From Tubiluchus corallicola (taxonomy: Eukaryota; Priapulida; Priapulimorpha; Priapulimorphida; Tubiluchidae), in the NCBI GenBank assembly GCA_030141605.1, contig JAQGDQ010000874.1, positions 60,001 to 85,867 on the forward strand: a stretch of 25,867 nt of DNA, given 5' to 3'. Position numbers and translations under genes: made by a program. Positions 15,150-24,970 of this stretch are shown piece by piece. A model generated the notes under the pieces. That model searched no databases, was not told the origin of the DNA, and saw only the letters and a list, made by a program, of their open reading frames with translations. The stretch's first letter is position 1; every line of letters begins with the position of its first letter.

Positions 15150-15477
15150 AATTTTAACGGTGACAATTTGACTCAACACAGGAGTATTTCACAAAACTAT
15201 GGTTGCTATATGTTAGCATTGAACATTAAATAACACAATCCGACAATAGGATAAACTTTGACTTAAGCAGAACAAAATCAGACCAACTGATTTGTATTTT
15301 TATTTATAAATTCACTCATAAATTATTACCACCCTTATTTAATGATTATTTTTGTTTGAATGCTGAAATACTTAATTATAATACAGGATATAGACTTAGA
15401 TATCACTACATACAGTGTAAAACAAATGTTAGAAAATTTTCTATTAAATATAATGGCCCTTACATGAGGAATTCATT
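15150..15477. other. Non-coding spacer
   Basis: AT-rich sequence after the minisatellite. No exon, transposon end or tandem repeat recognised. Confidence 0.35.
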
Positions 15478-16018
15478 TGAAACATATAACTGATCACTCA
15501 ATTAAGATTTTTGTTTTTCAAGAAATTGCCTTCTAGGATAACAATATAGTTAATAGTTCCCATCTGCATATATATATGTACATACCTGCAGTGTAGTGAG
15601 TGCACACCTCCATATAGTCTAATCAAGTGTTCCCTTCTCCACAAATGCTTAGTGAATGTGTTAAAACGTTAAATTTTAACCTTTTCTGTGTACGGTATTA
15701 CAGTATTACATTACATTGTACTTACATTGTACATTACATTACATTAATCTACATTACATTGCTTACATTACATTGTACAGTACATCAGTTTACATCGTAA
15801 TTATGAAATACTAACGCCCACTGTAACTCATTCTAACGGACAGTTATATCGTCAATTTTTTCTCACTATTAATTCTAGTGGCCTAATATAAGCTTGCTTC
15901 CCAGGGGTCTAGTGCAGAATTTAAGAATTGTGTTAACTAAGTTTTGATTTTATGTTTGCACTTGTGATGCATAAGTATTTGTTTATTATGCTGAATAAAT
16001 TGTTTCAATTGAATTGAA
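15478..16018 (+). mobile_element. Probable LINE/SINE 3' end, forward copy
   Basis: Shares TTGAAACATATAACTGATCA near 15478 and ATTAATTCTAGTGGCCTA near 15870 with the reverse copy at 11518-11765. The end reads CTGAATAAATTGTTTCAATT then GAATTGAA, a poly(A)-signal-like tail with short repeats. The middle is expanded, partly by an ACATT-rich simple repeat at about 15702-15785. Confidence 0.45.
15702..15785. repeat. Degenerate (ACATT)n tract
   Basis: Interrupted pentamer repeats, such as ATTACATTACATTGTAC and GTACATTACATTACATTAA. Low complexity, non-coding. Confidence 0.85.
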
Positions 16019-17533
16019 AAATGTTAGTTTTAGAAAATAAAAGATATTATTTGTTGGTCCTGATGTAACCAATTAATAATTAAAGCCTAATAAAATGAAA
16101 TTATTTTGAATTTTTTACCATGTTACCACCAGAGATGGTCAACAATGTGCAGAGGTTCTACATAGTATCTTGTTTTCCTAGTCGCAAGCAGAAATAATGA
16201 TTTTTTTCCACAACAGCAATAAAAAACGCTAGGATGCGTTCTGCCTTTAAGTGTATGGCACACTTTATTTTCATTCTGTGTGTAGTGAGCCACTATAACT
16301 GTCGCCATCTTGTTCCTGACATTGCAAAAATTTTAACTTCTGAAGAAAAGTGGTGGAGAAGTACAGTTAGTTCATAAAATCTCATTTTTGTGAGTTTTTT
16401 ATTTTATAGCTTTCTCACTGTTTCGCTTGCACTCAGGGTGTAACAGTTCGTAGTCCATGAGGCAGTCCTTTATTTTCGGGTAGCAATTAATCTTTTTTTC
16501 AAAACTATTACGATAAAATGATTATAGATGAGTATTTTGCGTGTTAGAGAAGAAGGAATGAATAACAAAGTCATTTAATAATAAGCAATATTGTAAATAT
16601 GCTGTACTGCGCTCGTTGAAAGCGGCGGTATATTCGCAATGCTGCTGAAAAACTTTCACAAAGAGCTCCCATGTTGGGTCACGATTTTTTGAGAAAAGTT
16701 CTGAGATGAAATTAATAAGTCATAATTACCCTGCTTTAGAAATATTACTGCAGTATTAACGTTATATTTAGTATTTACAGTCAGTCAACGAGCGTATTTT
16801 AAAAACACATGAATAAGCTGGAGCCATAAAACATAATGTGTGGGATTTTTTGTAAGTGTGGTTGGCCGTCCTACACTCGCATTATTTAGGCTACTGTTAA
16901 TTTAGTCATTCGTTACGTCCGCCTCGTTCATTAAAATAATAAGTACTGATGTAAATGTTGTTTGTAATCTTAATATGAAAAAGTAAATATAATAATGTGG
17001 CAAGACGAGACCCGGGCTTTCTACGTTTCACACTCATTTCTATTTGAAATGGTTGACAGCTCTGCCGTTAGCTATTCCAGTAATGTGATTCATGTAGGAA
17101 TTCTACTTGAGATTACTGGAAATCATTGCTTCTAAGTTCTTGATGTGACTCTTTTAAACTATTTGAACACTACTAAAAGTAAGGGGTTGTTGGTTAGGGC
17201 ATATTCTGAGCAAACACATTTATTACATTTAAGGCTCATCAACCATTTGTTGCACCAGTCTAAGATTTCATTCATGTCGTTTTATAATTAGGCAAAAAGG
17301 CTTTAAATTATCAAGAAAAGGAGGAACCTATGCAATAGCTACTTGTCTAATATTTCTTGTTTATTTCTACCTCAGAATGGATTATTTTTTATCCATTCTT
17401 TCTATCCTTCCTGTTTTGTATTTTCATTCTTTGTTTTTCCATTTGCTGTCTCCCTTTTTTCTTGCATTGTGACTGCAGTTTCAATATTTGTGAGTAAAAC
17501 TGTGCTGCAGTTTAACGGACTTGAGAACAATTG
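16019..17533. other. Intergenic region upstream of the BEN gene
   Basis: No exon can be supported. On the minus strand a 61-codon frame starts at 16308 in the context ACAAGATGGCGAC, a YY1/start-like sequence, but its protein is not recognised. At 17075-17084 and 17112-17121 there is a 10-bp inverted repeat, TTCCAGTAAT and ATTACTGGAA. A GC-richer patch near 16605-16680 (CGCTCGTTGAAAGCGGCGG) could belong to a non-coding first exon or promoter of the BEN gene. Confidence 0.35.
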
Positions 17534-17535
17534 AA

Positions 17536-17851
17536 TTGCAGTAAATCTCTTCACAGTTCCAGCGATTGATGATGATTGTGAAAAGGTCAAAGACAAAGTG
17601 TACCAGACAACGCACCTTGACAACACCTCGTAGCCCATGCGATTGTAATAGTAACAGTTTTAACAGCTAACTAGAATGTTATGTAATTCATTTTTTATTG
17701 TTCCTAGCAAGATCCGGCTAGTAAATCACTGTACACACAGACTAATGCATAATTAAGTAAAATCCATGTAAAACAATTGAAGTTACTGAACTGATACAGC
17801 AGACAGCTTTGCTTTACACACGTCAAAAAACTGTGAAAAGGCTTACTGCAA
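17536..17851 (+). mobile_element. MITE family M, copy 2 (316 bp)
   Basis: Terminal inverted repeats of 23 bp with three mismatches: TTGCAGTAAATCTCTTCACA at 17536 and the complement TGTGAAAAGGCTTACTGCAA ending 17851. The body matches 7301-7616 in reverse, also 316 bp. It ends 49 bp before the first coding exon of the BEN gene, so any upstream intron ends within or close to it. Confidence 0.83.
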
Positions 17852-17900
17852 TTTCTGCCTGTTTATAAAAATTCATAAGGAATTTGCACTCACTTTACAG

Positions 17901-18074
17901 GGATCTGTATGATGGTCTAACCCTCAAACCGACATGTCCGACGATGAACAGGTGACAGAGGATGGTGACGGTAGCCAGGGGGCAAAAAAGCGAAAACTTT
18001 CAAATCCCGACAACGAAGGTACAAACAGCACGTCTGATTCTGCACCGGTCGTGGAGACCAGGGTTCCGGAACCG
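17901..18074 (+). CDS. BEN gene, first coding exon (5' UTR 17901-17933, coding from 17934)
   Basis: Acceptor CTCACTTTACAG ends at 17900, implying a non-coding exon further upstream. Coding starts at ATG 17934 (GACATGT) and ends in phase 0 at donor GTAACG. A tiny upstream frame (ATG ATG GTC TAA, 17909-17920) lies in the leader. It encodes the acidic tail and the KKRK signal. Confidence 0.78.
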
Positions 18075-21000
18075 GTAACGTATTAGAATTTTATTTGTTT
18101 GCACAATTTGGCATGACACATAACATTGTTAATTCTTAGACTTGCACACGTAGAGTTGAGATGGTTAGGCTTTTTAACTAACCGTTTAACCCAGGGGTGT
18201 GCAAATTATCTGACTAGCCGGGCCACATTAAACTTTCCCGCAATTCCTGCGGGCCACAGGCACTTTGATCAAGGAGTCAAGTACAGAAAGGCCTAATAAC
18301 GATTTTTTGCATCCGACCTGCATACATCATTACTACTACACTCAAGAAACTATTTTAGAAGTTATTAAAATTGATATTACAAACCATATATTTCTACTTT
18401 CAGGACAGATAGTGGTAATTTCATTACAATGCATATTAGTAATCACACAGTCTGTGTAGAACAGTGACATTAAGCTACAACCGTCTTGTAAGGGTTAATG
18501 GCATCCAATCTAGTAGAAAAAGCTACCCGCACTATCTTTGGGATCGTGGCACGGACTTCAGCTGGATACACTCAATTAATCGCCCGGGCCGCACTTTCAT
18601 TAGGTTGACAAATCTCTTCGCGGCCGCACAAATTCTCTCGGCGGGCCACAAGTGGCCCGCGTTCCACAATTTGCACACCCCTGGTTTAACCGCTACTAAT
18701 TGCGGTTTGGTTAACCATTTAATCATTCCTAATGATGTCATACATATAAGAAAATAGTCTTAATAGTCTTTCTATCTTTTATATCATCTCATATATGAGC
18801 TTCATTCATTACATCATTCCATTTTGAAGCACTAAATGTTTTCTTTATCATACAATTCACTTCAAATATCTCTTATATTAATATTCTTGGTATCTTAATA
18901 TATATATATATATAAGATTCGAGGCTACAGCCCGGACGAGGGCACCATTTGCGGCGATCTATATATCAAACGAAAGGTCTCGATCTAGTGTCGTGCCATT
19001 GATGGTTTATTTTTCGAATCGGGCCCACCGGGAGGAACGGGGGGCGAAAAACCTCCAAAAATGGCCATTTTTCGGCCGTTTTTTGCAAAAGTTATACGGC
19101 TGAGATGTAGAGAACGGGAACGGGCCGAGGGGGGTGCTGGGTATGGATAGATAGCCCGTTCAGCGGTGGGTGTAGTAGGCATATTTAGAATTCCCGAGAG
19201 GACCACGGTGCCCCGCAACGGGCGTTTTCCCGGACACAACTCGCGATTTTTTTCGAAATTTTGACCAAACAGCCTGCGGAAAAAACGTTTTAGCGGCGCC
19301 CGGTGGGACTCTCGGAAGGAGATATATAGCTCTTTACAAAGAGGAAGGACAGGGCTACACGATGATGTGGGTTATATTTTAGGGCAGGTCCACCGAGAGG
19401 AGTACCGACGAGTTAATTAGCTGTTCTATTTTCGGCGATTTTCGCTTAGAAAACTGTTGTGACGAATTCCATTGTGCTGACGTCATCCATTATTGCTTAT
19501 AGCTTTAATTCAGCAAAAAGCTGCTTTGCGTTAGTTAAACATACAGTAGGCACGAGTACAGGTTTTGCGTTAGGTAAGTAGGCAGGATGTTACGGGCTTT
19601 GCGTTATACATGAGGACTAGGTAGGATGTTCGCGTATTATTAATTACACGTGTATTTATACGCAAAATCTTTTGCGGGGCCTTTGCTAGTTCAGATTATT
19701 TTCATTGCTTTTTGTTTCTTTCACAATGTGGGACAATCTATCAAGCCCTGCTTTTTGATTGCCCGCAACACATTTACATTTTTATATAGGTGAACAGTGT
19801 TTGAGGCTTTTCCTGTGCAGTATTTCTTATTTGTATCATGTTCATTGTAAGCCCTTTCACTAGATATTGTAAATGTGTAATGTGAAATAAATGACTTATG
19901 ACTAAAAGTCATTTCGCAAGTTTAACCCTTGCCCTGCAACATTTATAATGTAAAATTATACAGAAATTTGGAAGTTTACAAAAGCCTTAAATTCAGTGAA
20001 CTGTTATGCAGTTTCACTTTCACTGTAAAAGCTCACGTTATAAAATGCTCCTGTTCCCCTTTACGCTCGCCCGCCCGCCATTAATTAAGTTTTTAATCTA
20101 TTATTTAATTATCAGAAACGCTTTTGTAGTATCAATTGTGTTAAAATGTACAGTTTCCATCGGACTTGAAAATGGGGTAGTTGTTGTGGAGATCGCTGGC
20201 ATCTATTAGAATTAAATAGAACATTGTAGTATGTTCCGTTAGAATAATCGTCTTACCGTGTAGAATGTTCTGGAAAGAAACTTTTAGAAGCTTCTCGGGC
20301 ACGCTATATAAGGCGAAGCAGGCCGCTGAGACAGACACACAGATTCGCAGGGACGTCACTTACATATTCTCTTGTATACTTGCATTTTCAGATACACTCA
20401 AACGTTTTGCAGATTTTCACGTTTACTGTAATCATTTTACGTTCCTTCATACTTTTGTGTTGTAGAATTCTCGCTTAATAATAAACTAGTTTAATTTGAT
20501 GAAGTGTTTTCTGGTTTTCTCTACGAGCCTTCCGAGAGAAACAAAACACAACAGTTGTATATGAAAAATCATCCTGTCTTCCTTTCATTTTTTTACCAAG
20601 AATATTTTTCTTTAGCCTACCGTATCCTGGGAAGAACAGAGTTTGTTTAATCTGAACAAAGACGAGTTGATAACTTTAGTCATCCTTCGCGGTAAAGAGA
20701 TAAAACGACTAAAGGAGGAGAGCGAACTTCTCCGAGAGCTTAACTTCCAACTTCAGAAAGGTACGTGCTTCTCAAAGTGATTTGTGACAATTGAGCAGCT
20801 AAGTATTGATCATTGATTATTGATCAGCTGAGTAGCGATGATAATTGATCATCGCGATTATTGTAGATTACTTTTTAACTCTTTCAGGATCGTAAGACTT
20901 CACTGCATTTTGCATGGCTTCATAAAAAACTGTTCTTACTAAGAAGAGATTACATTATATTTGATAATTTTTGTAGGTTTCTACCCCTCACACAATGGAC

Positions 21001-23410
21001 TTTCATGCAAAACATACATACATGAAATTCATTTGCTTACTTTAGACAAATTAAAAAGCGATTTTTGACTAAAAAATTGAAAAAAGTTTTCAGTAACTGC
21101 AGTGTTTGCACGTAACAATGTACAGTATCACTTGTGTGAAATCAGCTAATGTAGAAAATTTCAACTATCCAGACACAACACTCTGATACATTATGGCCTC
21201 AAGTCTATTCTATTTTTAAGGAGAAATTCCTGTTAAATAATGAAACGACCTTAATTTGTCCTTGGCTGATCGGTTAGTTTTTCCTGGAGCTCTGTAAAAG
21301 CTGTTAATTAGCTGTGGCAGCTTCGTGAAAAAAATGTAACGTTAAATCTCATTTTTCTCGTTTGTGGTTTCAGTTCTCTTTTAGATCTTGATCTTCCTCA
21401 ACTACGGAAAGACTAATTACTAGTTTTGTATTAAAGGAAAACCGGACTAATTAGATCAAAATAAAGTAAGCTTTAGCATAGTGAAAACTACAACAGCTTT
21501 GTTAAGTTAAAGCTTAGATTAAATAATAATTACCCAGTAGTTAATTGTTGGTAAACTTCCAAAGCTACGTGCGGCTCAGCGAATCCACTGAGACTGGCAG
21601 TGGCACCTCTTGTCGACAAATAGGCGCGGTACCGTGATAAGCATGATCATGAACTGCAGTGTTCGTCTTGTGACGTCAGTGTGACATAGAGCTCATTTTC
21701 ATTACATCATATCAGTGTCTTATTGCAAGAAATCTTCGCTTACACAAACGCGCTTGACACGCAGGGAAGATGCCTACCATTGAACAAGCTGTGGTGAGTT
21801 TGTGACGTATGTGATACCCGTGTTTGGTTGCCATTAATTAACTTTCCAAGCTAATTATTCAAATATTAGAAGCAATTGCTAACTTTTATAGGCAAGAAAG
21901 TGTATATTTTTGGACAGTAAATTAAAATGAGATTTAGTTTAATCAATCATTCAGCTTTATTCAAGGCACTTTGTTAAACTTTGGTGCTTAAAATTTCAGG
22001 GCTTCCCAGTTTATCAAGAGATTTGTTGAGGACGGCAGAAATCTTGAAAGAATCTCATCCCTCTGTGTATTTAAAAGGATCATCATCAGCTGAGTCTCAC
22101 GACGGCAGATCCAACGATTATGGCTCCTTGCTGTCCAATTACCTTCCGAGACAATCTAGTCACGTGTCCGCTATGTATGGAGCGAATCCTGGTCACGAAG
22201 TGTTGCGGGACCTCTTGTCGCCCGCGAACGACGTGCGTAAGAATAACGACGTAAACCAGGGCAGCTCGCTTCACAAAAGAGGTGCACTTTCTCCCGGCTT
22301 GATTTGCACAACAGCCGGTGGTAATAATCCGCGTGTTCCGGTGCACGGTGGCACGGTGGAGCAGCTAGCGGCCATGGCGCAGCTGTCTCAAGCTAGTGTG
22401 GCATGCGATAGATATCTAGCCGCGGTCAATTCGGCTTTAGTAAACGGCTACGGGGGTCAGACGTGTGCAACTTATTCAACTAGTCCCACCTTACAACAGA
22501 TGCGTCCGCCGATGGTACCGCCTTTATCACATTTCTCTCTCGCCGGCCCAAAAATGCCGACGTCGGTGCACTCCGTCGGCAAGAGTATAAACGACATTGC
22601 GAATGCCTTGCGCGTGCCGTTGATGGGGTCACCAGACTCTCAGCCTAGTCCGAGTACGTCGTTGAAATGCAGTAACACGCAAGAAGTCTCTTCGGTTGGA
22701 AGCAACAATGCGAGTAACAACAGCTCTTGTTTCTCTCCGCCGGATTTGGCTCCAGATGACCAAACACTTGCCGAAGATGATGAAATGGTACTGATATAAT
22801 TAATAATATTAATATGCTTAAGCAGTTTTTTTTCCGCTAGTGCCTACAACTGTTTAATTGTGTACTTGCCTAGCAAAATCGTCCGTAAGTCGGCAGTTAA
22901 GCTTTTCTAGTTATTCACACGTCCTGAATCTCCATTTCATGAAGATCATTTTGATACCAAGTTCATCACTTTATGTTATTTCTAAGCTGAGATAATCCAC
23001 GTTGAAGTTGAGGTGCAGGTTGCACACTGAAAAACATAATCTTGAGAAAATCGCTGTTAAAGTCAGCCATTGTTTTTTGTCGTGTTGCTGCAAAACACTT
23101 AGCAACTGCACAAATGTTAGTTACTACGGACTTTGCAAGAACACACAGAGGTTATGTTTAAATCCAGTAGATGACTCTTCCTGACGAAGATTTAGGTTTG
23201 GCAACAGAAAAAAACTGAAGCAAAATGACTGCTTCCTCAAGCTACTATCAGAGTTTGAATATACAAGTTTTTTACAATTGCAGGACTAGTTTCTGGCCAG
23301 TAAAGTGGGTACAGAGTTATAAAATAAAATTTTTAGTATTTTTAAACATTTTCTTGATAATTTGATGCTGTATGTAAAATTCCAAAATATTTAGAACTTG
23401 TTTTCATAAA

Positions 23411-23478
<68 letters not shown>

Positions 23479-24901
23479 AAAAATTGACTTTTGACCAAAT
23501 TTTTGATGCATTCCACTTTGACTATGGCGACTTATGGACGGTTTCGGTTTGCAAGCACGCAACTTTAACAACGTATGCTGTGTTCATTTTAATTGTACAA
23601 ACAGACGTTGTCCAAGTTTCGTTTTGATATCTATGTGCAAAGTTCTTCATTGTTTCTGTGCCGTTAAGATTATTAAATAAGAATTGAATTGTGAGCAGTG
23701 GAGAGCATAGAACCTTTGAGTTTGAACATTCGAATTCGATTCAAACCTGAAATTATAGATTCGAATAATTCAGCACTTCGGCCACGTACATTCTTTATCA
23801 TTAAAATATTTAAAGCATCATCCAATTAGTGCAATTTAGCTGCAGTTTCTGTGCAAAATTTTTAACAAACTAATAATGGTTTTACTGCAGAACAAAAGCA
23901 AGCAATATGCATCATCTTTGTAAGACAACTTTTTACTAATGTTTCAAAAACGTGTTCAAAAATCTTTCGAACTCAATTTATTTGAATTCGATGCAGATTC
24001 GACATACTGAAATTCGGTTCGATTCAAATTCCAAAGGCACGAATTTGATTCGATTAGAATTTGTTTGCTGGTAGAGAATGTTCACCCCCTGATTAGGACT
24101 AATCGCTTATTAAATTTGCCATTTTACGACTGATAAACGGCGTGCATAAGATTATGGATATGTATAAAATAAATAAAATAGCTTATTTTATGGATTTTTG
24201 AAATTTTATTTTATGGATATCAATAAAATAAGAAATAGACTATATCTGGAACGAGATGCCCAGGGGGAAATCAATTAAAAAGTAAAAACAGGAGGCTTGA
24301 AACGTGTTTTTAAACACGCAGGACTTAGTTTTAATTTTATCGGTTTCATATCACTTCAAATTTAATCAAATTTTACAAGACAATGCCTTGTAATTCATCA
24401 CTTCAGTTCAAATAATTCATCTATTTGGTACGAATGTAGAATGCCCTCTAGGCTGAAGTTTCCGATCCAATGCCTGTATTCAGTTTTGATTGCCTTATTT
24501 TGTACAAAGATCACAAAAAAAATTTTTTTTTTATTTTATGCATTTCTTATTTTATGGATTTTTTAAATTTTATTTTATGGATTTTTGGTCTTATTTTATG
24601 GATATCCATAATTTTATGCAGCCTGCTTATAAACATTTGGTAAACCGTATCCCTTGGGAAAACATTCCGAATGTTTTGCTTTTGTAGGTGGAGTTGTCTC
24701 CTAGTGTGAGTATCTCTCGTCGTCAGCTAGACTACTGCAATACAGCATGGACGTACACGCGCTTAGTCAGACAGTTAATGATAGCCTTGTTTGATCGCCA
24801 GACTTTGGCTTCTTCATCTGTGATGGGTCGACGACCTACAGTTCTCAAAGATGCTGATGCTAAACCTGCCCTTGATGCACTAAAGAGGGATGCAATTATC
24901 A
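17934..24901 (+). CDS. BEN-domain nuclear protein (4 coding exons, continues past right edge)
   Basis: Coding exons 17934-18074, 20616-20760, 22000-22787 and 24688-24901 join in phase (0, 0, 1, 0) to 429 codons plus one base. Order: an acidic start MSDDEQVTEDGDG with a nuclear localisation signal AKKRKL (about 17-22); a helical coiled coil (about 58-95, DELITLVILRGKEIKRLKEE); a long Ser/Asn-rich linker with little predicted order; and from about residue 359 the first two-thirds of a BEN domain (VELSPSVSISRRQLDYCNT, then RLVRQLMIALFDRQTLASSS, VMGRR and KPALDALKRDAII). BEN domains bind DNA and mediate repression in chromatin factors (family knowledge). The LFDRQTLASSSVMG wording resembles insensitive/NACC/BEND members; orthology is not resolved, so no symbol is given. 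The start is supported by an in-frame TGA at 17910-17912. The C-terminal end of the BEN domain and the stop lie beyond 25867. Confidence 0.8.
18075..18191 (+). other. BEN intron 1, start
   Basis: Intron sequence from the donor to the hAT element. Its end shares an AACCGTTTAACCGC/GCGGTTTGGTTAACC palindrome with the sequence after the element, so the target was itself an inverted repeat. Confidence 0.5.
18192..18683. mobile_element. hAT-like MITE, 492 bp, with perfect 8-bp target duplication
   Basis: Terminal inverted repeats of 16 bp, CAGGGGTGTGCAAATT at 18192 and its complement ending 18683. The 8-bp duplication GTTTAACC flanks it exactly (18184-18191 and 18684-18691). Subterminal GGGCCACA/TGGCCCGC boxes are typical of hAT/Charlie-like elements. 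No transposase remains; open frames of 64-97 codons inside are chance. It sits in BEN intron 1 and is GC-richer at both ends. Confidence 0.92.
18912..19470. repeat. GC-rich repeat family W, copy 2 (longer)
   Basis: 18912-19178 matches 8011-8278; the GC-rich sequence continues to about 19470 with TTTAGCGGCGCCCGGTGGGA and GGACAGGGCTACACGATGA, suggesting that copy 1 is truncated. It directly follows a short TA run (18899-18914). The 84-codon minus-strand frame inside is not conserved in copy 1. Class unknown. Confidence 0.75.
19471..20064. other. BEN intron 1 sequence
   Basis: Non-coding. Between 19525 and 19620 the motif TTTGCGTTA occurs three times at 40-60 bp spacing (CTTTGCGTTAGTTA, TTTTGCGTTAGGTA, CTTTGCGTTATACA), a degenerate local repeat. 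No exon is recognised. Confidence 0.4.
20065..20153 (+). repeat. Short repeat family V, copy 2
   Basis: Matches 5088-5163 (CGCCCGCC block, TTAATTAA, GTGTTAAAATGTA). Ends 28 bp before the solo LTR. Confidence 0.55.
20182..20553 (+). mobile_element. Solo LTR, 372 bp
   Basis: Starts TGTTGTG and ends CACAACA, a perfect 7-bp inverted repeat with the canonical TG...CA. Flanks GTAGT and GTTGT (4 of 5) fit a decayed 5-bp target duplication. In LTR order it has a heat-shock-type element cluster, a TATA box (CTATATAAGGC, 20304-20314) and AATAAA (20480-20485). A purine stretch lies just left of it. No second LTR or gag-pol remnant is present. Ty3/gypsy-like by general look; that assignment is inference. 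It ends 62 bp before BEN coding exon 2. Confidence 0.72.
20263..20314 (+). promoter_or_regulatory. Heat-shock-element cluster and TATA box in the solo LTR
   Basis: GAATGTTCTGGAA (20263-20275) is a perfect three-repeat heat-shock element (GAA-nn-TTC-nn-GAA). A second inverted pair GAAGCTTC lies at 20287-20294. A TATA box follows at 20304-20310, 29 bp after the first element. Arrangement and spacing are those of a heat-inducible pol II promoter pointing into the BEN gene. Confidence 0.65.
20616..20760 (+). CDS. BEN gene, coding exon 2 (coiled coil)
   Basis: Acceptor ATTTTTCTTTAG, donor GTACGT. Enters in phase 0 with PTVSWEEQSLFNLNKDEL and continues through ITLVILRGKEIKRLKEESEL and LRELNFQLQK, ending one base into a Gly codon. 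The heptad Leu/Ile pattern indicates a coiled coil for dimerisation. Confidence 0.85.
20876..21296 (-). repeat. Interspersed repeat family X, copy 3
   Basis: Reverse-oriented copy of 1400-1828 and 3755-4138, with shared blocks such as TTTCAACTATCCAGACACAA and AAGGAGAAATTCCTGTTAA. Lies in BEN intron 2. Confidence 0.8.
21433..21970 (-). mobile_element. Non-autonomous DNA element family E, copy B
   Basis: Reverse copy of 5943-6470. Keeps the terminal repeat AAAGGAAAACCGGAC at its low-coordinate end. An exon-like piece at 21769-21795 (ATG CCT ACC ATT GAA CAA, MPTIEQAVV) is followed by GTGAGT. Its far end lies only about 30 bp before the acceptor of BEN coding exon 3, so it probably supplies or abuts that intron's branch-point region. 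Confidence 0.75.
22000..22787 (+). CDS. BEN gene, coding exon 3 (linker)
   Basis: Acceptor AAAATTTCAG; the first two bases complete a Gly codon from exon 2. 263 codons including the split one, from GLPSLSRDLLRTAEILKESH to FSPPDLAPDDQTLAEDDEM, ending in phase 0 at donor GTACTG. Rich in Ser, Asn, Gly and Pro; no domain recognised except a short helical start. GC content is well above the flanking introns, as expected for coding sequence. If unspliced it would stop four codons later. Confidence 0.85.
22870..23213 (+). repeat. Interspersed repeat family Y, copy 2
   Basis: Close match to 1950-2297 in the same strand orientation. Lies in BEN intron 3. The 60-codon frame shared with copy 1 is not treated as a gene. 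Confidence 0.8.
23214..23699. other. BEN intron 3 sequence with a (GA)n tract
   Basis: (AG)n runs from 23411 to 23473 with one AGCGAG interruption. The rest (23214-23410, 23474-23699) is AT-rich with no recognised feature. Confidence 0.7.
23700..24092. mobile_element. Decayed hAT-like MITE, relative of 701-1107
   Basis: Homologous over its length to 701-1107 (shared TATAGATTCGAATAATTCAG, ACTGCAGAACAAAA and GGTAGAGAATGTTCACCCCC end). The left terminal repeat is eroded (GTGGAGAGCATAGAAC) and no duplication is recognisable, so it is an older insertion. Lies in BEN intron 3. Confidence 0.75.
24160..24612. repeat. Dispersed TTATTTTATGGAT repeats
   Basis: The motif TTATTTTATGGATTTTT recurs at 24182-24240 and again three or four times at 24530-24612, ending in TTATGGATATC in both groups. 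The two blocks share about 55 bp, with 300 bp of unrelated sequence between. The second block ends 75 bp before the BEN exon 4 acceptor. Confidence 0.6.
24688..24901 (+). CDS. BEN gene, coding exon 4 (first part of the BEN domain)
   Basis: Acceptor TTGCTTTTGTAG and donor GTGAGC. 71 codons in phase 0 plus one base, from VELSPSVSISRRQLDYCNTA to ALDALKRDAII. It carries the conserved BEN pattern: hydrophobic start, TRLVRQLM helix, LFDRQTLASSSVMG and KPALD. The domain must continue in a further exon; none is found in 24902-25867. Confidence 0.85.
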
Positions 24902-24970
24902 GTGAGCTATTCTTCTCTTTTTAATTGTTTCTTCTTTTTAATTGTTTTTTATTGAACGAGAAGTAAGTCC

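Noticed and set aside
13521-15166. Frames of 109-336 codons on both strands with repeated NQNVAEAVFIFIKQLL or DNNCFININTASATFWL
   Set aside because: They arise because the 51-bp tandem unit is a multiple of three and lacks stops; both strands and several frames are open, and single-base deletions switch frame without consequence.
18464-18757. 97-codon frame in the BEN intron
   Set aside because: It covers the end of the hAT MITE and its terminal repeat; no protein similarity is recognised.
18985-19239. 84-codon GC-rich minus-strand frame
   Set aside because: Not preserved in the related copy at 8011-8278; explained by GC-rich composition.
21981-21999. Start of the BEN exon 3 frame at TTG 21981
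   Set aside because: This lies in the intron; the acceptor CAG at 21997-21999 and the phase from exon 2 show the exon starts at 22000.
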